From assembly GCA_023394615.1 (NCBI GenBank), contig JAEXAI010000002.1, positions 62,001-126,000 of the forward strand: DNA of 64,000 nt. Direction: 5' to 3'. The position numbers and the translations under genes are program-made. A model generated the notes under the pieces. The model did no database searches, had not been told where the DNA came from, and saw nothing but the letters and a program-made list of their open reading frames with translations. This DNA is from Actinomycetes bacterium. GTDB taxonomy: Bacteria; Actinomycetota; Coriobacteriia; Coriobacteriales; Eggerthellaceae. Below, in pieces: positions 1 to 8,680 of the stretch (within the stretch, counting starts at the first letter, position 1; each line of letters opens with the position of its first letter).

Positions 1-980
1 ACGATTTTGGGTTTTTTCCCTTCGTAGATCCACCCAACTTCGGCGGCTTCCCGCGATCTGATGGAATAGTCGGAATCCTTCGGTATTTGCTGCTTTGAAA
101 GCTCCTGGAACATTTCCTCTGCGATATCATCATGCAAAAGGTAATTCTTTTCTTCAACCGTCAAGATTCGGAAGAAGCAAGTGTCCTCATCGGGTGGCAG
201 CAGAGCGCGCATTGCCTCTTCGAAGGTTGGGCCGTCGGGAAAACGTCGTTCGAATTCGTCGAGCGCATCGTCCAAATCGACTATTCCGCAAAGTTCGACG
301 GAGAAGTTCAGAAAGTGTATGAAGCCATCGACTTCTTGAATAAGATGGCCGATGGAATCGAAATCGGTTTCATCGCATATTGACATAACTTGATCGGGAA
401 TCGCGAAGGTGAAGACGCCGTTGGATTTGAAAAGTCGTATGAGAAACGGGTCTGTTGGGGGAAGGCCGCAGGGTAGCGACATAGCTGATTCTTCTACGCT
501 CAGCACTCCTCCCTGTTCGTAGACGTATCGAAACGCCTTGAATTCGCCGAGCCTCATATCCGAGATGCTCTCCTCGATGAATGGGAAAAGCTCATCGTTG
601 GAAGAGGCAATCAAATCAGCCAAGTCGTCTTTTTTGAGCGACGAATACTTTTTAATTTCCAGAGCTGAGGCGAAATCTGTTAAAAAGTCTTTCTTGAAAG
701 CCCGCAGCAGTTTCCTCAAATCTCGCTCGACCGGCCCTTTGTCGGCGGCTTCGTTAAGCATTTCAAGCAAGTGCGGCACTATATCGAAGTCTTTATGCAT
801 CTGCTCGTTTATAAGCGCTTCGCGCTCTTCGTTGCCAAGGCTCGCGAGAATCCCTCTGTGAACGCCTACGTCATCAAGACCGATGATCTGATTCGACGTT
901 ACATCTGAAGATGAGAAGATATCCGACTCCGATGCCCATTCATCGCTGGGGAAGGGTATTGCGTTATTGTAGCGCTCCAT
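1..980 (-). CDS. Hypothetical protein, 3' end outside the window
   Basis: A minus-strand frame runs without a stop from an ATG at 978-980 to the left edge, so 326 codons are visible and the C-terminus is missing. The start follows an AAAGAAAGG purine stretch. The protein is acidic, without a signal peptide or membrane segment. Residues about 109-125 (EIKKYSSLKKDDLADLI) loosely resemble the start of Rho_N/SAP-type helical modules (LKKxDLxDL), but this is too short to assign function. The remainder alternates acidic helices with FxFAIP-like strands. I do not recognise the family. It lies codirectionally downstream of the LuxR-type gene, with 27 bp between the LuxR stop and this start, so the two are probably cotranscribed. 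The long open frame, start signal and spacing support a real gene. Confidence 0.75.
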   Translation of the reverse strand, partial: MERYNNAIPFPSDEWASESDIFSSSDVTSNQIIGLDDVGVHRGILASLGNEEREALINEQMHKDFDIVPHLLEMLNEAADKGPVERDLRKLLRAFKKDFLTDFASALEIKKYSSLKKDDLADLIASSNDELFPFIEESISDMRLGEFKAFRYVYEQGGVLSVEESAMSLPCGLPPTDPFLIRLFKSNGVFTFAIPDQVMSICDETDFDSIGHLIQEVDGFIHFLNFSVELCGIVDLDDALDEFERRFPDGPTFEEAMRALLPPDEDTCFFRILTVEEKNYLLHDDIAEEMFQELSKQQIPKDSDYSIRSREAAEVGWIYEGKKPKI

Positions 981-1007
981 GTCTGGCCTTTCTTTGCGGC
1001 AGTCCAT

Positions 1008-2534
1008 CTACATTGCCTGACGCTGCTGATTATTCCTTTGCAGCTGATTGTCGTTGTTGCTCGTGCCCGTTCGCGCTAAATCAAGCAGCTCTTGTTGGGA
1101 GTGGACGTCGCATTTCACGAATATCCTGCGCACGTGGGCGTGGACGGTGTTCAATGAGATTATAAGTTCGTCGCGAATATAAGGGCGGGTTCTGCCCGCG
1201 AGAAGAAGGGCAGCCACCTCGGTTTCTCTATCGGTGAGCCCGTAGGTTTTCTGCAAATCAAAGGCTTGGTCTGCGAACAGCGCATCAAGCTCGTCTTGCG
1301 CGATGGCGGCAACGGGCTGCGTGCCGGTTGCCGTGCTTTGATCGTGTGTGGTGCGTGCGGCGGGCATGCGATTGAAGTACCACCGCGGATTGAAACCAAC
1401 CAACATGGACACGGCAAGTACCACGGTCATAATCACCAGCGAAACGGCAGCGAACGGAAGCGTGTCGATGCGTGCTAGAACGTATATGCTCACAGTGAAG
1501 CCGACGAAAATGCCGGCGCCCTGCGCGGCGATGATGCCCAAAGCCATCACGATGGGTGATTCCTTTGTACGTCGCAGGTACTTCGGGGCGGCCATCCAAC
1601 ACCCCAGCTGCACACCGAACATGCCGATGAAGTTGACGGCGTATGCGATTGTTCGAATCGTCTGGTCTTGGTATCCCAGAAAATAAACCACATAGCTCAA
1701 CATGAACAGCGGCAAGGGCCAGCGGATGATGAGCGTGAAGTTCACGTGTCGCGACACTTTGATGCATGAGAGGAACAAAATCGATGCAATAACGCAGGAT
1801 CCAAAAAACGGTATGAGGAAATGCAGGTAACGATCGCCAATTTCTTCGGGTGTGGAAATAACGCGGAAGTAAGCGATCTGGAACCAAAGAAAGCCGATAA
1901 GTACCAAAAGCGACGCGTATTCGCGCAGCGAGGAATGTTTTTCTTCGACGGTGGTCCGCAGGTTCTCATCGAGGCTCGCGGACGTTGATTTCAATGCATA
2001 GCGCATCGATAAAATGGGAAAAAGGCAATCCAGCACAAGTACGGGGACGGCCGACACCTTCACCAACAAGATGATGCAGTAGATGGCGAAAGATAGCGCG
2101 AATGAAAACGGCACGGCGAATTCGATGTCAGCTTCGTTGCGCATGCTCAGTCGTGCATACCACACAGATGTCATGCAGACGATGGCGATTCCACAGCATA
2201 TACCGCCAACAGTTCGCATGGCGACGAACAGGCGATGGTCAAAGTAGCCAAGCCATATGGCAATGCATCCTGCAACGGCAAATGCGGTAGCTATCACGCC
2301 AAGGAGTTTTCCAGTTGGCATTTTCGCATGTCCTTGGAAGGCAAGGAAAACCACGGCGGTGATGCTACCGGCAAGGCCGGCAGCGCTCCAGATGGATTCT
2401 ATTCCCCAATGAATGAACGAAGTGGTGACCAGACCGCAGCCGAACAGCGTGCAATAGACCCAGGCAAGGAAAAAAGCCAGCCCGATGCACTCGGTTTTGC
2501 ACTCGGTCCAGTGATATTTGAAATACTCGATCAA
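1008..2534 (-). CDS. LuxR-family regulator with polytopic membrane domain
   Basis: The 508-residue protein has roughly 10-12 hydrophobic segments over residues 1-390 and a LuxR/FixJ-type helix-turn-helix at about 433-490 (LTDRETEVAALLLAGRT, then SLNTVHAHVRRIF). Membrane-anchored LuxR proteins of this layout are abundant in Eggerthellaceae and commonly sit next to respiratory reductase operons, which is also the arrangement here: it is divergent from the Tat-exported molybdoenzyme operon at 2873. I infer that it senses a ligand with its membrane domain and controls that operon. I chose a TTG at 2534 because GGAAGGG lies six bases upstream; a longer frame opens at a TTG at 2579 without a good ribosome binding site. 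The regulatory link is inferred from position only. Confidence 0.85.
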   Translation of the reverse strand: MIEYFKYHWTECKTECIGLAFFLAWVYCTLFGCGLVTTSFIHWGIESIWSAAGLAGSITAVVFLAFQGHAKMPTGKLLGVIATAFAVAGCIAIWLGYFDHRLFVAMRTVGGICCGIAIVCMTSVWYARLSMRNEADIEFAVPFSFALSFAIYCIILLVKVSAVPVLVLDCLFPILSMRYALKSTSASLDENLRTTVEEKHSSLREYASLLVLIGFLWFQIAYFRVISTPEEIGDRYLHFLIPFFGSCVIASILFLSCIKVSRHVNFTLIIRWPLPLFMLSYVVYFLGYQDQTIRTIAYAVNFIGMFGVQLGCWMAAPKYLRRTKESPIVMALGIIAAQGAGIFVGFTVSIYVLARIDTLPFAAVSLVIMTVVLAVSMLVGFNPRWYFNRMPAARTTHDQSTATGTQPVAAIAQDELDALFADQAFDLQKTYGLTDRETEVAALLLAGRTRPYIRDELIISLNTVHAHVRRIFVKCDVHSQQELLDLARTGTSNNDNQLQRNNQQRQAM

Positions 2535-2872
2535 AGTGTGCCCTTCCGCGCTCGCTCCCTCCAGCGGCGCATCGGGCAATTATAACACGGTGCGGGGCGG
2601 TGCGAGGGGCAGCGCAGAGGGCGTTGGGTGGGATGATGCAGCCGGTGTCGTGCGGCGAGAGAGCTGCGGTTTGCTGTGAGCAAAAGGCGCAGTAGCGCGT
2701 CATAGCGGGGCCATCATGCTTATAAGCAGCCATTATGTATCCATGTAACCATATTATGACTAGGCTCTATCAGGCAAAATCGCCATGAAATGACGATGTG
2801 CTCGCGCTCATTTTCCCTATTGTTCAATATGTATCTGTCTATTGAGGGAGACGAGATTGGAAGGAGGGTCAT
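2535..2872. promoter_or_regulatory. Divergent intergenic region between LuxR and the reductase operon
   Basis: About 290-340 bases separate the two divergent starts. The part next to the operon is AT-rich (roughly 2740-2850) and must hold its promoter, but I could not pick a convincing -35/-10 pair. The repeated half-site-like words CCATTATG and CCATATTATG at about 2730-2760 could be regulator contacts. The reductase start is preceded by a strong AAGGAGG five bases before the ATG at 2873. No other gene is seen. Confidence 0.45.
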
Positions 2873-5800
2873 ATGGGTTCGATGAATATCGATAGGCGCA
2901 GTTTCGTCCAGACAATGGGCGCATTAGGCGCACTGTCCATCACCGGAGCTGGGATTTCGATGCAAAACGACAAAGCGTTCGCTGCAGATGCAAAATTCCC
3001 GAAACCGAAGAGCGGGCAACCCATAGAAGCAAAGGTGGATATCGCCTCGGGGGAGGTGACGGTCAATGAGGACGTGCTCATACGTTATAGCGCGTGTTTG
3101 GGCTGCTATAGTTCGTGCGGAAACCGTGTGAAGCTCGATCGGGAAACCGGTCGTCTGCTGACGGTGGGCGGCAATCCGTATCACCCGAACAATGCCTATC
3201 CGTATCTGAACTTCGACGAGCCGCTGAAGAAAGCGTATCTGTCGATGAGCTTTGCGAACGGTGAGGGCAACACCACGCGCGGTACGCTGTGCGGGCGCGG
3301 CCAGGGCACGCAGGCTACGTATGAGCAGCCCGACCGAATCACGCAGCCGCTGAAGCGCACTGGCAAGCGTGGGAGCGGCAAGTGGAAGCCCATTTCATGG
3401 GACCAGCTGATTCAAGAAGTCACCGAAGGCGGCAAGCTGTTTTCCGACATCGGCGAGGACACTGAAATCGTGGGCTTCAAGGCCCTGCATGACACCAAGA
3501 CCCCGCTGGATCCGGAAAAGCCCGGTTTGGGACCGGTATCGAATCAGTATGTGGGCTTGGGCGGCCGCGGTGATGGTCGCGCGACGGTGGCAGGTCGGTT
3601 CGCCACGTGCTTCGGATCGCTGAACAACTATAGTCACGGTGCCACATGAGGTGGTTCTGCTATAGCGCGTGCGCTATCCGAAAGCGGCACCTATGTGACA
3701 ACCGCTGATCTTGAGAGTTGTGAATACGTATTATGGATGGGAACGTTTCCCGGTTCCACTGGCAAAAGCTTCCAAGGAATCGCCAAACGTACCATGGGCG
3801 CTCTTACCAGTGGTAGGGCGAAAATGGACGTGGTCGATCCTGCGCTGGGAAGTGGTTGCGTCACGCCTACCGTGGGCAACATCAATTGGGTTCCCATCAG
3901 AACTGCCACCAACGGTGCTTTCTCATCGGCACTCGTTCGCTGGATGATCGAAAACAACGCCTACAATGCTGAATTTTTGGCCTTCCCGAACTACAAGGCT
4001 GGAACAGCGGGGGGATATGCATCCTACACCAATGCAACCCACCTGGTTATAGTCGACAGCACCAGCAAAAGCTACCGCAAGTTCATGCGTGCCGCCGATG
4101 CTGGCTTGGATGCTCCAGATGAAGTGGATTCCACTGGTGCTGCTATTGAGCACTTCGTGGTTATCGACAAAACAACCGGTCAGCCTGCGCTGCACAGCGA
4201 TACATCTGCTGGACAGCTGGAATTCGAAGGCGAGGTCAACGGCGTGAAAGTGTGCACGTCGTTTGTGATGATGAAGAAAGCCGTGATGGAATACACGATG
4301 CAGCAGTATGCCGACATCACGGGCATAGCGGTATCCGAGCTCGAGCGCATTGCCCGGGAATTCACCTCGCATGGTACGAAGGCTTCGGCTAATTCCATGG
4401 GTGGCACCGCAACCGCCAACGGCACAGAAGGATCGTTTGCATATCGTCTGCTGAACGCCATGATTGGCTCGAACCAGATGACGGGCGGCGCAGCCCCTAG
4501 GCGCGTGACAGCAAAGACCACGGCTGACGGTACTCAATATAAGCTTTCGACCATTGCCAACAAGCCGAGCGTTTCTGCGAAGAACGCCACTTACATTTCG
4601 CGCAATGCCAAGGCATGGGCGAAAACCGACGAATATGCGGCGCGCGTGGCTGCGGGAGAGAAATCTCCCAAGCCCAAGCTTCCATGGTTCCCTTCGGCCA
4701 CTGCCGCCGATAATCAGGCGTTGATGTCTATCGTGAACCAGTATCCGTATCAATGCAAGATACTCGTGGCATGGATGAGCAACACCATCGAGGCCACCCC
4801 TGGCGCTCTGCGCGATGAGGTTGCAGCCCGTCTGGAAGACCCTGCAGTCGTACCTCTGTTTATCGCATGTGATGTGGCTATGGGAGAGATGGCCCAGATG
4901 GCAGATTACATCGTTCCTGACACCACCCCGTATGAGAGCTTCGGCGTGGTGACGCAGGAAGGGTATTGGCCAGGGCGTGGCAATGCTGTGCGCTGGCGCG
5001 CGGTCGAACCGGGAAGCATAAAGCTTTCCGATGGGCGCTTTGCAAGCTACGAAGCGTTTATCTGCGATGTTGCGAAAGCGTGCAAGCTTCCCGGTTTCGG
5101 GGAAGGCGCTATCGCCGGTACGGATGGATCGTCGTGGGCATTCAACGATGCACCCGATTTCTTCCTGAAAGCTGTCGCGAATCTGGCCTATGACAAGACC
5201 GAGGTTCCCGATATCGATGCGACTGAAAAAAAGATGCAAGGGCTGGACAGCTTGCCTGAATCATGGCAGAAAGTCGTTACGGCCGAAGAATGGCCCAAGG
5301 TGCTCAACGTGCTTTCGCGCGGCGGACGTTTCTGGCCCATCGAGATGAATAAGGGCAAAGACGGACGCAGTGCTTTCGCGGCGACGTTTGAAAGCTTGAT
5401 TTACAGCGAGAGTTTCGGTTCGGTAAAGAACATCTATTCCGGAGAGTATCCTTCCGGCACCATTCATTACACCGAAGAGCAGTTCTACGATGGCACACCC
5501 ATTTCGAAGTACTATTCCAAAGAGGAGTTCCCGTTTGCCAGCACGAATTACAAATCGCGCTTCCGCTCGGTATCGATGCAGGCCAACAATCCCATTATGC
5601 GCGACATCTGCGCGCACAACTACCTGGAGATTAATCGCGACGACGCGAAGACGCTGGGTATAAAAGATGGCGATAAGGTGCGCATCACCAGCGCTGGTGG
5701 GGACGTGATGGAAGGTCCGGCCATGGTGCGTGCCGGTGTAGCTCCGGGTACGTTCGCGGTGGCATATGGTTACGGGCATCGTGCATTTGGCTCAAAAGAC

Positions 5801-5968
5801 GTTTCCATTGACGGTGTGGTCACGAAGGGTGACCCGGCTATATCGGCTGGCATTCACCTGCAGACCATGCTTGATCCAACGCTTGACGGCGTGATAGCGC
5901 TGGCGGCTGATAATGCCGCGACTGCCCCCGCGCGCAACGGCGGCATGTACAAGATTCAGAAAGCTTAA
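2873..5968 (+). CDS. Tetrathionate/polysulfide reductase-like catalytic subunit, probable selenoprotein (TGA at codon 259)
   Basis: Read through one in-frame TGA (3647-3649), this is a 1031-residue molybdopterin oxidoreductase of the DMSO-reductase superfamily, closest in layout to TtrA. The N-terminus has a Tat motif (DRRSFVQ) and hydrophobic stretch, so export is expected. A [4Fe-4S] motif CLGCYSSC at about residue 78 is completed by TLCGRG. The C-terminal dinucleotide-binding domain includes INRDDAKTLGIKDGDKV and the TtrA-like GYGHRAFG. The TGA falls in FGSLNNYSHGAT-U-GGSAIARAL, where this superfamily carries the Mo/W-ligating Cys, Ser, Asp or Sec. Frame, homology and codon style continue unchanged on both sides. 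Standard gene calling would split it at 3649 and restart at a GTG at 3695. Selenocysteine is an inference; a nonsense mutation is the alternative. The substrate is not established, and no selA/selB/selC/selD gene is in the window. Confidence 0.85.
3650..3691 (+). promoter_or_regulatory. Candidate bacterial SECIS hairpin downstream of the TGA codon
   Basis: Immediately after the in-frame TGA, 3662-3667 (ATAGCG) pairs perfectly with 3672-3677 (CGCTAT), leaving the apical loop CGTG at 3668-3671. Eighteen bases separate the TGA from the loop, and the loop has a G at position two. Both fit the published general bacterial SECIS model (loop about 16-37 nt after UGA, G among the first loop bases). 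An outer pairing, GGTGCC at 3638-3643 with GGCACC at 3686-3691, would enclose the TGA. Function is inferred. Confidence 0.6.
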
Positions 5969-5982
5969 GGAGGGGAGTGACG

Positions 5983-6615
5983 ATGAGTGAGAAAAAGCAA
6001 ATGGGCATGCTGATCGACCTTTCCCTCTGCATTGGCTGCAATGCATGCACTGTGGCCTGCAAAGAAGAAAACGATGTGCCTTTGACCAAATTCAATACAT
6101 GGGTTGAAAGCTTCGATGTGGAAGCGTCAGCAGACGGCATATGCCGTGCGAATATTCCGAAGCTGTGCAACCATTGCGATGATGCGCCGTGTGTGAGTGT
6201 GTGCCCCACGGGAGCCAGTTACCGCACAGAAGACGGATACGTGCTGGTCGACCACGACCGATGCATCGGTTGCAAGTACTGTATGGCGGCGTGTCCTTAT
6301 TCCGTGCGCTGGGCAAACGATACCACTGGCGAAGTCAGTAAATGCACGTTTTGCTATCATCGTACAACTGAAGGCCTGCTGCCTGCATGTGTTTCCACTT
6401 GCGTGACGCGAGCCAGGATGTTCGGCGATTTCGCTGATCCGCAAAGCGATGTGTCGAAGCGACTTGCCGAAGCAGGTGGTGGTGACGTGCTGCTAGAGGA
6501 TTTGAACTTGGGGCCGAATGTGCGCTATATCGGCTTGAAGAAAATCGAGAGCCTGCCTGTGGCGTCGGCCGTCGTACGCGGCGGAGACGTGTACAAGCCA
6601 TATGAAGGGAGATAG
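5983..6615 (+). CDS. Four-cluster ferredoxin-like electron transfer subunit (TtrB/PsrB/DmsB type)
   Basis: The 210-residue protein carries the four Cys clusters of the DmsB/PsrB/TtrB family: CIGCNACTVAC near the N-terminus, CNHCDDAPCVSVCP, CIGCKYCMAACPY, and CTFC followed by CVSTC. These bind four [4Fe-4S] centres that pass electrons between the membrane anchor and the molybdopterin subunit. There is no signal peptide, as expected for a subunit carried across by the Tat-bearing catalytic partner. I place the start at the ATG at 5983, eight bases after AAGGAGG, rather than at the GTG at 5977. It begins 14 bases after the catalytic gene and ends 2 bases before the membrane subunit, so the three form one operon. 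The family is certain; the precise redox partner is inferred. Confidence 0.95.
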   Translation: MSEKKQMGMLIDLSLCIGCNACTVACKEENDVPLTKFNTWVESFDVEASADGICRANIPKLCNHCDDAPCVSVCPTGASYRTEDGYVLVDHDRCIGCKYCMAACPYSVRWANDTTGEVSKCTFCYHRTTEGLLPACVSTCVTRARMFGDFADPQSDVSKRLAEAGGGDVLLEDLNLGPNVRYIGLKKIESLPVASAVVRGGDVYKPYEGR

Positions 6616-6617
6616 CC

Positions 6618-7478
6618 ATGGTGTGGAATTGGATGATCGCCTGCTATCTTTTCCTTGCAGGCATGGGTGCTGGAGCGTTCGTGTTCGCGGTTGTCGTGGG
6701 CTGGAAGAACCCCAGTGCGCTTAAAGTGAAAAAGACCGGAATGATAATCGGACTGGTAGCGGTTGCTGTAGGTACGCTGCTGCTGGTGTTCGATGCGACG
6801 GCGGGCGCAAAGAACCCCTTGCGTTTCTTTTATCTGCTAACGAATTGGACATCGGTGATGACGTGGGGCGTCGCTTTGCTGAGTGCGTTTCTGATTGTGG
6901 GTTTCATCGATTTGGTGCTGCTGTTCGTGAAAAAACAGACCCCCAAACCGCTTGATTGGGCCTGCGTGGTTTTGGCGGCAGGCGTGGCCTTGTACACCGG
7001 ATTGCTTTTGGGTGTGTCCGTGGCCTACCCGCTATGGAACATCGTCGTGTTGCCTATCTTATTTTTCGTGTCGGCCACATCGACTGGCTTTGCTGCCGGT
7101 GCCTTAGGCGGCCAACTTGCCGCACGCGATGAGATGGAGAGCATCGATTTCTACAAGCCGTTGGCTTCTTGGCTACCCCTTGTGGAGGCGGCTCTGATAG
7201 CATTGCTGCTCATCGTTGTGGGCATGACATCTGGTTCGGGCGCGCAAGCTGCTAGCGCCACGATAACCGCCCTGACCAGTGGATCGTATGCGGTTGCCTT
7301 CTGGGGTGGCCTGATTGTAATCGGTCTGGCTGTTCCTTTCGCCATCGAGTTTATGGCGCAGAAAAAGTCGTTTGGCGCAAGTACGATTATGGCTGCTGAA
7401 GCCTGCGTGCTCGTGGGCGGCTATCTGCTGCGCTTCCTCGTTGTGGTGGCGGCGGTTCCTATCGTCGCGCTGATGTAG
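6618..7478 (+). CDS. NrfD/PsrC-family membrane anchor subunit
   Basis: The 286-residue protein is almost entirely hydrophobic, with about eight transmembrane helices starting at residue 5 (MIACYLFLAGMGAGAFVF). It matches the NrfD/PsrC/TtrC quinol-oxidising anchor family in length and order of segments. It would take electrons from menaquinol and hand them to the ferredoxin subunit encoded just upstream. The start is preceded by AAGGGAGAT. The three genes are spaced by 14 and 2 bases. A hairpin at 7491-7528 follows. No haem-ligand pattern is evident, as expected for NrfD-type rather than NarI-type anchors. Confidence 0.93.
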   Translation: MVWNWMIACYLFLAGMGAGAFVFAVVVGWKNPSALKVKKTGMIIGLVAVAVGTLLLVFDATAGAKNPLRFFYLLTNWTSVMTWGVALLSAFLIVGFIDLVLLFVKKQTPKPLDWACVVLAAGVALYTGLLLGVSVAYPLWNIVVLPILFFVSATSTGFAAGALGGQLAARDEMESIDFYKPLASWLPLVEAALIALLLIVVGMTSGSGAQAASATITALTSGSYAVAFWGGLIVIGLAVPFAIEFMAQKKSFGASTIMAAEACVLVGGYLLRFLVVVAAVPIVALM

Positions 7479-7490
7479 GTTTCATGATAT

Positions 7491-7528
7491 AAGCGGCTGC
7501 GGGCGCCCTTCAACAATCGCAGCCGTTT
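7491..7528 (+). terminator. Hairpin after the reductase ABC genes
   Basis: AAGCGGCTGCG (7491-7501) pairs with CGCAGCCGTTT (7518-7528), followed by TAATCCTT, a weak T-tract. It probably ends or attenuates transcription before the chaperone gene. Confidence 0.5.
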
Positions 7529-7661
7529 AATCCTTCCCTCCCTGACTCGGGGCGGCCGTATTGGTCGCCTCGAGTTGCGGGAGCCAGATGGTGCGGAATC
7601 GGAGGTGGGCGGGTATACTGGGCGTGGATGATTTTGGCTGAACCGAAGAGGGGGATGAACA

Positions 7662-8378
7662 ATGGAACTTCAAGAGCATCTTGTTGCCGCTCGTGCGGCG
7701 GCCACTTTGTTCGAAGCATGCGCCGAGGCGTTGCTGTATCAGCCGACCGAGCGGGTCCTGCGGGACATCAAAGCTGTGGCCGAAGCCTTAGGTGACGCTC
7801 GTTTCGATGCAATCGAGCAAAGCGATGAGCTGATGCAACGCTATTACGATCGTTTCTTCGTTCCCTCTAGCGCCTGCTATATCCCTTTGCGGGAAAACAA
7901 TCTGGTGCGTTCGTATAAAGATGGTTCGCGAATCGAGTATGGTCCAAACGAGGGTCCTCTCAGCGACCATGTGATCAGGTGTTATAACGCCGTTGGATTC
8001 GATTATCGCGCTCTGCGGGGGTTTGCACCTGCCAGAGATTCCCTGCGCGCTGATTCCTTGGCCTCAGAATGCGCGTTCGTGGCGTTTTTGAAGGGTAAGG
8101 AAGCAGACGTTCGCGCTGGGGTCGACGTCTCGGCCGGTGCGTCTGATGCGGCAGCGACGGGCATCGAGGCCGAGTTCTGCATAAACGCAACACCGATGGG
8201 TGTCAAAGACGAGCCTGATGTCGATACGGGTGCTCATCTGGCCGATTTGTCCGAAGACTTCCTTCGCAGGCATCTTCGTCCCTTCGCACATACTGCCGCT
8301 GAGTATGCTGCTGCTGACGGCGAGGACTTCTACGCGATACTCTGCGCTTTCATCCGCGACTGGGCAGACATTCTCTAG
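7662..8378 (+). CDS. TorD/DmsD-family molybdoenzyme chaperone
   Basis: The 238-residue, mostly helical soluble protein has the TorD-family core: an N-terminal helical bundle, the signature YYDRFFVPSSACYIPLREN at about residues 64-82 (compare Y-x-x-x-F in TorD/DmsD/NarJ), and a later HLRPFA segment. Such chaperones bind the Tat signal of the apo-catalytic subunit and hold it for cofactor insertion. Its position 184 bases after the NrfD-like gene makes the 2873 gene the likely client. The start ATG follows GAGGGGGAT. A low-complexity Ala/Asp/Gly insert (about residues 145-165) is unlike typical TorD. It sits behind a hairpin, so it may have its own expression level. Confidence 0.88.
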   Translation: MELQEHLVAARAAATLFEACAEALLYQPTERVLRDIKAVAEALGDARFDAIEQSDELMQRYYDRFFVPSSACYIPLRENNLVRSYKDGSRIEYGPNEGPLSDHVIRCYNAVGFDYRALRGFAPARDSLRADSLASECAFVAFLKGKEADVRAGVDVSAGASDAAATGIEAEFCINATPMGVKDEPDVDTGAHLADLSEDFLRRHLRPFAHTAAEYAAADGEDFYAILCAFIRDWADIL

Positions 8379-8680
8379 ATTGCGGTTGGAATCAGCGCAA
8401 AGCGATAGCGGTGAGCCTTCCAAGCCTATTGCTCAATAAAAAACAATCACTTACCGAGTTGGTATATCAACCCGCCTGCTTACTGCTGGAAGAGCAAGGC
8501 AGTGACTGGAGGGCGTGCTTTTGCAGCGAGGAGCCATTCTAGGCATCGTTGGATGTGCAGCTCTGCGCGGGGGTCATCATGGGTAGAATGCTACAGCGGC
8601 CCCGTTATGAATCCCTCTACGAAAGAGGTTATTGCGGGGGTCACCATGGGTAGAATGCTACAGCGGCCCCCGTTCGCGGA
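8379..8680. repeat. Intergenic stretch with two copies of a 37-bp hairpin-containing repeat
   Basis: Two near-identical direct copies lie at about 8568-8604 and 8634-8670, 66 bases apart, differing at one base (GTCATC versus GTCACC). Each starts with GCGGGGGTCA and ends with CAGCGGCCCC. Each contains GTAGAATGCTAC, a GTAG/CTAC stem, inside outer GGGG/CCCC arms, so each can fold as a nested hairpin. The second copy abuts the stop of the 8681 minus-strand gene and could form its 3' end. I see no gene in this stretch. Confidence 0.7.

Noticed and set aside
3695..5968. Separate gene starting at a GTG after the TGA
   Set aside because: Frame, homology and context continue from the upstream part; the piece lacks the Tat signal and Fe-S motif and the GTG has no good ribosome binding site.
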